Source: Treponema sp.
GTDB lineage: Bacteria; Spirochaetota; Spirochaetia; Treponematales; Breznakiellaceae
Direction of reading: 5' to 3'
Length of the DNA stretch: 64,000 nt
Assembly: GCA_009782955.1 (NCBI GenBank)
Contig: WRIB01000003.1
Span: 1-64,000, forward strand
Each line of letters starts with the position of its first letter. Position 1 is the stretch's first letter. The position numbers were made by a program, and so were the translations under genes. Positions 58,417 through 64,000 of the stretch are shown piece by piece. Below the pieces are notes generated by a model, which saw nothing but the letters and a program-made list of their open reading frames with translations, ran no database searches and was not told the DNA's origin.

Positions 58417-59223
58417 ATGAGTAACTATTCTTATCGTCTTCTTTCTACCGGCTTTCGCGATTGTTACTACAACATGGGTCTGGATGAGGCGCTTTTGGAA
58501 TCGGTTGCCGGCAGTATAACCCCTGAAAACAGTGCCGGGCTTCCTGTTCTTCGCTTTTACGGCTGGAATCCTCCTGCTGTTTCCATAGGTTATTTTCAGG
58601 ATCTTGCCGAAGAAGTGGATCTGGAAGCGGCCGAACGATGCGGTTTTGACTTGGTCAGGCGGGTTTCCGGAGGCGGGGCAGTGCTTCACCGGTCGGAACT
58701 GACTTACAGTATAATCGTAAACCTTAATCATCCCCTGGCTGGAAAAAACCTCGATGAGTCGTACCGCATTTTATGCCAGGGGCTAATTCATGGTCTTGCC
58801 TTGCTGGGTATTGAATCTGTTTTTTCCGGGACCAATGATATACTTACTGAAGGCAAAAAAATTTCCGGCAATGCACAAACCCGGCGAATGAATTGCCTCT
58901 TGCAGCATGGGACAATCTTGCTGGACAACGATGTCGAGACGATGTTTAGTGTTTTAAAAGCGCCGAAAGAAAAGAACAAAGGTAAGCTTATAGAGGAAAT
59001 AAAAGAACGTGTTACATCGCTTCGTTCCATAATGGGCAGGGAGATAAGCTTTATGGAAGCGGAAAATGCCTTTACCAGGGGCTTTTCCGAAGCGCTGGGC
59101 ATTGAGCTGCATAAAGCGGATATTACTCCTGCCGAAGAAAGCCGGGCTTTTAAACTTGCTGAATCAAAATTCAAAACCCGGGAATGGCTTTTTAAAAGGA
59201 GAACGAATGCGGACAGTTCCTAA
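58417..59223 (+). CDS. lplA: Lipoate-protein ligase A family
   Basis: LRFYGWNPPAVSIGYFQD, RRVSGGGAVLHRSELTYSI, KKISGNAQTRRMNCLLQHGTILLD. Confidence 0.92.
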   Translation: MSNYSYRLLSTGFRDCYYNMGLDEALLESVAGSITPENSAGLPVLRFYGWNPPAVSIGYFQDLAEEVDLEAAERCGFDLVRRVSGGGAVLHRSELTYSIIVNLNHPLAGKNLDESYRILCQGLIHGLALLGIESVFSGTNDILTEGKKISGNAQTRRMNCLLQHGTILLDNDVETMFSVLKAPKEKNKGKLIEEIKERVTSLRSIMGREISFMEAENAFTRGFSEALGIELHKADITPAEESRAFKLAESKFKTREWLFKRRTNADSS

Positions 59224-59259
59224 ATTTGACAATTTACGGCAATATTACCAGGGGCGTTG

Positions 59260-59502
59260 ATGAACAGTACGGACTGGCAGGAAGACACATACAGGGAAAC
59301 CTATGAAAGCGAAATACGGGGTCTAAGGCGGCGGCTTGCCTCGGATCCGTCCTGTACGGCCGAAGATCTTGAAGGAACCCTGAAAAGTCTCTATATTATG
59401 GACGGTTCTGATTGGCTGGGCAGAGGGGAAGTCCAAAGTATCAATCTGTCGGCTGTTATAGCCGCCCATGAAGAGATTATCGGCGAACTAAAAAAATCAT
59501 AA
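59260..59502 (+). CDS. Small hypothetical protein
   Basis: MNSTDWQEDTYRETYESEIRGLRRRLASDPSCTAEDLEGTLKSLYIMDGSDWLGRGEVQ; closely follows lplA; codon usage looks coding. Confidence 0.65.
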   Translation: MNSTDWQEDTYRETYESEIRGLRRRLASDPSCTAEDLEGTLKSLYIMDGSDWLGRGEVQSINLSAVIAAHEEIIGELKKS

Positions 59503-59593
59503 AAAATGTGTAACCTTTATTTATCCCGGTTGTTTAAGCATCAGGTAGACGGTAGAACACTGTTTCCTATTCCTCCTTTCCTTTTTGGTTTTA

Positions 59594-59625
59594 CCCCGGG
59601 AGTTCTCCTTCTCCCGGGGTTTTTT
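59594..59625 (+). terminator. Rho-independent terminator
   Basis: CCCCGGGAG-ttctcctt-CTCCCGGGG-TTTTTT. Confidence 0.9.
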
Positions 59626-59638
59626 AGTTTATTCGAAA

Positions 59639-59713
59639 GTCTGGTTTAATACCCCGCTGCTTGCGGCGGCTGAAAGGAATCAAAGCATGAGTGTTTATGG
59701 TATTAAACCAGAC
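59639..59713. repeat. 15-bp perfect inverted repeat enclosing a GC hairpin
   Basis: GTCTGGTTTAATACC (59639-59653) / GGTATTAAACCAGAC (59699-59713). Confidence 0.85.
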
Positions 59714-59735
59714 GGTATAATAAACTTCCTATCGA

Positions 59736-59800
59736 TCGAGGCTCCCTAGCTGATATTGCAACGCTTACAGATACCCCGCGGCTTGCCGCGGGGAGCCTCA
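59736..59800. repeat. Nested inverted repeats GAGGCTCCC...GGGAGCCTC enclosing CCCCGCGGC-tt-GCCGCGGGG
   Basis: Direct reading of 59736-59800. Confidence 0.8.
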
Positions 59801-59868
59801 TTAAAAACTTACAGAGCATTGAAATAAGCTTATCTTGTTGTAAATGTATGATTTTTCTATTATAATTG

Positions 59869-61137
59869 ATGAACACTATGGCTGATGATAGTTTTTTTAA
59901 ATCAATCATTGAACTTGATTCTGAATTGAATAAAATCCAGGATCTGGATTTGCTTTTGGAGCGTATTCTTTTGGAATCCCGCAAGGTTGTCCGGGCTGAT
60001 GCAGGTTCCATTTATGTTATTGAAAAAGTAAAGGATGAATTCAACAACATTACAGATAAACTTGTGATTAAATATGCTCAAAATAATACGTTAGCCAGGA
60101 ACCTCCCTCCCGGGCAAAAGCTGCTTTATTCGGTTTTTTCCGTGGAAATTAATGAAAAAACCATTTCCGGTTACTGTGCCCTTACCAAGAAACTGGTAAA
60201 TGTACCGGATGTATACAATATTTCTCCTGATGCACCATATTCGTACAGTACCTCCTATGACAAGATTTCCGGATACAGGACTGTTTCCAATCTGGCCATT
60301 CCACTGCAAACTGCGGCAGGAAAACTTTTGGGGGTAATTCAAATGATTAACTCCAAAGATCAGAATGGAAATATAGTTCCGTTTTCCCAGGATGATGAAT
60401 TGCTTATTACACATTTTGCCACCAATGCGGCTCTGGCTTTGCAGAGAGCCAGTGTTACCAGGACCATGATACTTAGAATGATAAAAATGTCTGAACTCAG
60501 GGATCCTAAGGAAACCGGAACCCATGTTAATCGGGTTGCCGGTTATGCAGTGGAAATTTACGATCGTTGGGCCTATCATCACAAAATATCGGAAAAGGAA
60601 AAAGACCAGTTTAAAGATACCTTAAAAATAGCATCCATGCTTCATGATGTTGGCAAGGTTGCAATTTCCGACACAATACTGAAAAAACCTGCGAAATTTA
60701 CTCCGGAAGAATTTGAAATCATGCAGCATCATACTCTGCACGGCGCCAGGCTTTTTGAAGATCCGCAGGTACCGGTTGATGAAATTGCACTGGATGTTGC
60801 GCTAAATCACCATGAAAACTGGGATGGTTCCGGTTATCCCGGCTGGATGGATCCATTTACCGATAAAGTTCTTCAATCCGGTCATGAAGGAAAACCCCAG
60901 GGAAAAAAAGGCGAAGAAATTCCTTTAACAGGCCGTATTGTTGCTCTGGCGGATGTCTACGACGCCCTCTGTTCGCGGCGGGTTTACAAGGATCCCTGGA
61001 CAGAAGACGATGTATTGGCTGAAATAAAAAAACTTTCCGGTACAAAATTTGATCCCGAGCTTATCGAGATTTTCTTTGAGATACTTCCCAGTATCAAACA
61101 GATACGCAGTCTTTACCCGGAACCTGATGCCACGTAA
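59869..61137 (+). CDS. GAF + HD-GYP domain phosphodiesterase (start 59869 or 59878)
   Basis: GAF-like N-terminus DADAGSIYVIEK; HD-GYP: MLHDVGKVAISDTILKKPAKFTPEEFEIMQHHTLHGARLFE...NHHENWDGSGYPG...ALADVYDALCSRRVYK. Confidence 0.94.
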   Translation: MNTMADDSFFKSIIELDSELNKIQDLDLLLERILLESRKVVRADAGSIYVIEKVKDEFNNITDKLVIKYAQNNTLARNLPPGQKLLYSVFSVEINEKTISGYCALTKKLVNVPDVYNISPDAPYSYSTSYDKISGYRTVSNLAIPLQTAAGKLLGVIQMINSKDQNGNIVPFSQDDELLITHFATNAALALQRASVTRTMILRMIKMSELRDPKETGTHVNRVAGYAVEIYDRWAYHHKISEKEKDQFKDTLKIASMLHDVGKVAISDTILKKPAKFTPEEFEIMQHHTLHGARLFEDPQVPVDEIALDVALNHHENWDGSGYPGWMDPFTDKVLQSGHEGKPQGKKGEEIPLTGRIVALADVYDALCSRRVYKDPWTEDDVLAEIKKLSGTKFDPELIEIFFEILPSIKQIRSLYPEPDAT

Positions 61138-61583
61138 TTTTGCAGCCTTGTAAGCAGTTTATCAAATGAATTTGCAAATGACTTAAGTTCCCGTTTTCCG
61201 TAAATACCATTTCGCTCAAATTCATAACCGTTTTCTGCCAGACTTACCGTAAAGTTTCGAAGAGATAATTTTTCCCGAATGTTTTCTGCCGTATAGATCC
61301 GGCCGCGATCATCTAATACTGCGGCCCCTGTTTTTAATAACCGTTCTGCAAGCGGTATGTCTCTGGTAACGGCAAGGTCTCCCTTTTGGGCAAGTTCTGC
61401 CAGGCAATTATCGGCGGAACCTTCGGCGGCCGAACAAATTAACATTTGTGCATAATCGCCTTCAATACCAGGAATACTTCGGTTTGCGGCAAAAATTGCT
61501 GGGATTTTTGTACGTAAAGCCGCTCTGAGTACTAACTCCCTTACAGGTGCAGGGCAGGAATCGGCATCTACCAATAACTTCAT
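61113..61583 (-). CDS. YaiI/YqxD (UPF0178) family protein
   Basis: MKLLVDADSCPAPVRELVLRAA; AVTRDIPLAERLLKTGAAVLDDRGRIYTAENIRE. Confidence 0.93.
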   Translation of the reverse strand: MKLLVDADSCPAPVRELVLRAALRTKIPAIFAANRSIPGIEGDYAQMLICSAAEGSADNCLAELAQKGDLAVTRDIPLAERLLKTGAAVLDDRGRIYTAENIREKLSLRNFTVSLAENGYEFERNGIYGKRELKSFANSFDKLLTRLQNYVASGSG

Positions 61584-61604
61584 TTTTAATCGTTTACCGG
61601 GGCG

Positions 61605-62807
61605 TTAACGAGCCAGTGCGGCAAAAAGGGTAAAATCACCGAAAAGGTGCAGGAGCTCTCCTTCTTCACGCCGGCTGATAAAAACTGACTCCCCCTTCTT
61701 GAGCACGATCTTTTTTTGGTTCGATTTTTCATTGTTTTGATGATTGTCTTTATGTATAGATATTTCTGCAGTACCGTTATAAACAGCGAAGATTCCCATT
61801 TCGGGAGCTTCCAGTTCCTGATTGCCGGGTAATGCAGGGTCAAGTGAAGATACAGGGTTTTGAATAAGGTATAGTAAAAATTCATCGCAAGGAGCTTCAT
61901 AGCGATAACAGCCCGGAGAAGGCATCCGTACAGTTTTAAGTATCTCAGGATTAAAAGGATCAAAACTCAATACAGAAAAAAGTTCCTGTATATCAATGTG
62001 TTTGGGTGTAAGCCCTCCCCGCAGTACATTATCCGAATTGGCCATACATTCCATGGCAAAACCGTTGAAATAGGCGTGGAGTATTCCCGCAGGAAGAAAA
62101 AGTGCTTCGAAGGGGTTCAAATTTATCACATTCAGGTAAAGCGGAGCGATGATCCCCGGATCATTGGGATAGACTTGAGCCAATTCTCTGCACAGGCTAA
62201 TGGGTGACAGGTCTTTTTTTGCAGGATTTTTTGGCATTAGGTTTGCGGCATTAAGAATAGAATTATTCAGATTTTTTATTTCTGCTGTGTTCAATCCAAA
62301 TAGTCCGGAAAGAAATGCCCGGTACCCTTCTTTTAGAGCAGAACGCAAATTCTCGGTATTGCTTACTTTGGAAAGCAACAGTTCTGTTTCCGCTGTTTTG
62401 CGGAATCCTGCCAGAGCGGTAAAAGGGCTGAGTGCACAGATTATTTCCGGCTTGTGGTTTGGATCACGGTAATTTCTGTTTGCGGCGGAAAGATCAATAC
62501 CAGCTTTATTTTCTTTTTCAAATCCTTTCCTGGCCTGTGCAAGATTGGGATGAGCCTGAATGGATAGCGGACTGCCCGCAGCAAGAAACTTAAACAGAAA
62601 AGGAAGCTCTGTTATCTCAGATAACAATACGGTTCCGCCCTGTTCTTGTTTTGTTGTTTTGGATGAACCTTCCGGGTGAGTCCCCATCCACATTTCAGCG
62701 TATGGCTCTCCCTGGGGATTTTCTTTTCCCAAAAGCTCAGGTATCCAGGTTTTCGAGCCCCAGGCATAATGTTTTATTTCGTTTGTTAGTTTGTAGAATT
62801 CCGCCAT
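61605..62807 (-). CDS. manA: Mannose-6-phosphate isomerase, class I
   Basis: YKLTNEIKHYAWGSKTWIPELLG; AEMWMGTHPEGSSK; PLSIQAHPN; LPAGILHAYFNGFAMECMANSDNVLRGGLTPKHID. Confidence 0.95.
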   Translation of the reverse strand: MAEFYKLTNEIKHYAWGSKTWIPELLGKENPQGEPYAEMWMGTHPEGSSKTTKQEQGGTVLLSEITELPFLFKFLAAGSPLSIQAHPNLAQARKGFEKENKAGIDLSAANRNYRDPNHKPEIICALSPFTALAGFRKTAETELLLSKVSNTENLRSALKEGYRAFLSGLFGLNTAEIKNLNNSILNAANLMPKNPAKKDLSPISLCRELAQVYPNDPGIIAPLYLNVINLNPFEALFLPAGILHAYFNGFAMECMANSDNVLRGGLTPKHIDIQELFSVLSFDPFNPEILKTVRMPSPGCYRYEAPCDEFLLYLIQNPVSSLDPALPGNQELEAPEMGIFAVYNGTAEISIHKDNHQNNEKSNQKKIVLKKGESVFISRREEGELLHLFGDFTLFAALAR

Positions 62808-62853
62808 TGTTAATCCGAAGCTTTTTCAAAACTAACAGAGTTTTAAAAAATGC

Positions 62854-63144
62854 TCAATCCTCAGGAATTACTTCATCTATCCTGGCTATCATATTTAATG
62901 TACGCTGTTCTGCTTCTTTTCCTTTTCTGTTTTCTTCCAGTTTTGTTTTTTCAATTTCGTCGCACAGCAAAAATCCGGTAAGGATAGCCAGTTTCAGAGG
63001 TTCATTTACTCCGGCGGCTTTTTGAGTATTATCCAGAACGCTTTTGTATTTGTTAAGGAGTTTTTCCAGATAATTGATATCTTCATCGGCTACGATGGAA
63101 AAAGAGGTTCCCAGCAATTTAAAATGAAGGTTACTCTTTTCCAT
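62854..63144 (-). CDS. zapA: Cell division protein ZapA
   Basis: LHFKLLGTSFSIVADEDINYLEKLLNKYKSVLDNTQKAAGVNEPLKLAILTGFLLCDEIEK. Confidence 0.85.
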   Translation of the reverse strand: MEKSNLHFKLLGTSFSIVADEDINYLEKLLNKYKSVLDNTQKAAGVNEPLKLAILTGFLLCDEIEKTKLEENRKGKEAEQRTLNMIARIDEVIPED

Positions 63145-63147
63145 ACT

Positions 63148-63663
63148 TCAGAATATATCCAGCTCTGCCTCACCCGAATCTTCTATTTCATCTAAATCTT
63201 CTGACAGATCAATTGAGTCCGGTGGATCTGCCGGATCCGCATCTTCTTCTGACAGGTCAGTTGAATCTGCTGGATCCGAATTTTCGTCTATAATATAAGC
63301 CGAAGGAACTGCGGGCTTTGTTTTTACCGGGGAATCCCTTGGCGGCTCTGCATGGCCGAAGTTTCTTTCCGGGGAATCGCCGGTTGCTTTTTGCGCGGGT
63401 CTTGGACTGCTTTTTACAGAAGAAGCGGATGCAGCAGTTCCGAGACTTCGTTCAATTGCATCTTCAAATTTATTGAGTTTCCCCAGAGCAGAAATAATTA
63501 CTTCTTCTACTCTGGTTTTTTCTTCTTTTAGTGCATTGATTGTTTTCTCCAACTCATTATTCTGTTTCTTCAAGCGGTTGTTTTCTTCTGTTATTTGGGT
63601 AACAAAATTGATTGCCCGGGCAAGCTTCGATTCCAACAGTTTAATTTGTTCAAGAGTTACCAT
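63148..63663 (-). CDS. Coiled-coil protein of unknown function with acidic tail
   Basis: MVTLEQIKLLESKLARAINFVTQITEENNRLKKQNNELEKTINALKEEKTRVEEVI; between rplT and zapA. Confidence 0.8.
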   Translation of the reverse strand: MVTLEQIKLLESKLARAINFVTQITEENNRLKKQNNELEKTINALKEEKTRVEEVIISALGKLNKFEDAIERSLGTAASASSVKSSPRPAQKATGDSPERNFGHAEPPRDSPVKTKPAVPSAYIIDENSDPADSTDLSEEDADPADPPDSIDLSEDLDEIEDSGEAELDIF

Positions 63664-63664
63664 T

Positions 63665-64000
63665 TTATGCCCCCAGGGCAGCTTTTGCTTTGGCTGTTAC
63701 CGCCTTAAAGGCTTCCGGATCTTCGGAAGCAAGATAAGCCAGAGCTTTTCTGTTGATGCCAATTCCGGCCTTGTTAAGACCCTGAATAAAACGGGAATAG
63801 CTTAAACCTTCTTCGCGGCAGGCGGCATTAATCCTTATGATCCAAATCCGGCGAAAATCCCCTTTACGGTCTTTTCTGTCACGGTAGGCATAGGAAAGCC
63901 CTTTTGCCACCGCATCCTTGGCGGTTTTATAATTTGAATGACGCCGACCCCAGTAACCTTTGGCCAGTTTAAGTATTTTTTTCCGGTGGTTTTTCCTCTT
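63665..64000 (-). CDS. rplT: 50S ribosomal protein L20 (5' end beyond window)
   Basis: Frame open to window edge: [72 protein letters not shown]. Confidence 0.96.
   Translation of the reverse strand, partial: KRKNHRKKILKLAKGYWGRRHSNYKTAKDAVAKGLSYAYRDRKDRKGDFRRIWIIRINAACREEGLSYSRFIQGLNKAGIGINRKALAYLASEDPEAFKAVTAKAKAALGA

Overview
This window looks like spirochaete chromosome, most likely Treponema-like. That placement rests on gene content and family resemblance; I ran no search. Housekeeping genes frame it: ruvB 3' end and queA on the left; zapA and rplT on the right; a gap-pgk-tpiA operon, secG, a V-type ATPase operon, manA and lplA in between. Accessory modules:
(1) A corrinoid/methyl-transfer gene set (Gfo/Idh - DUF2284 - corrinoid protein; RamA-like ASKHA/2Fe-2S activator; PocR-AraC regulator; MtaA/UroD-like methyltransferase; homocysteine-methyltransferase-like protein).
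(2) A chemosensory operon (2 cheW, cheB, cheR, 2 MCPs, cheA with duplicated Hpt and C-terminal REC) that ends in a REC-adenylate cyclase and has no stand-alone cheY.
(3) A bacterial microcompartment (BMC) locus at about 33.0-45.0 kb with six shell proteins, PduL, acylating aldehyde dehydrogenase, a PduS/RnfC-like flavo-FeS protein, and three different DeoC-family aldolases as the only candidate signature enzymes (sugar-phosphate-utilising, SPU-like). One DeoC carries a C-terminal 4Fe-4S motif and another has lost the canonical phosphate-binding residues.
(4) Dispersed palindromic repeat families. One carries a Shine-Dalgarno inside a hairpin plus a start codon, and an antisense copy forms part of a CheW-like coding sequence.
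The BMC locus is my best candidate for an under-described system. The SD-hairpin repeat is my best candidate for unexplained non-coding structure.
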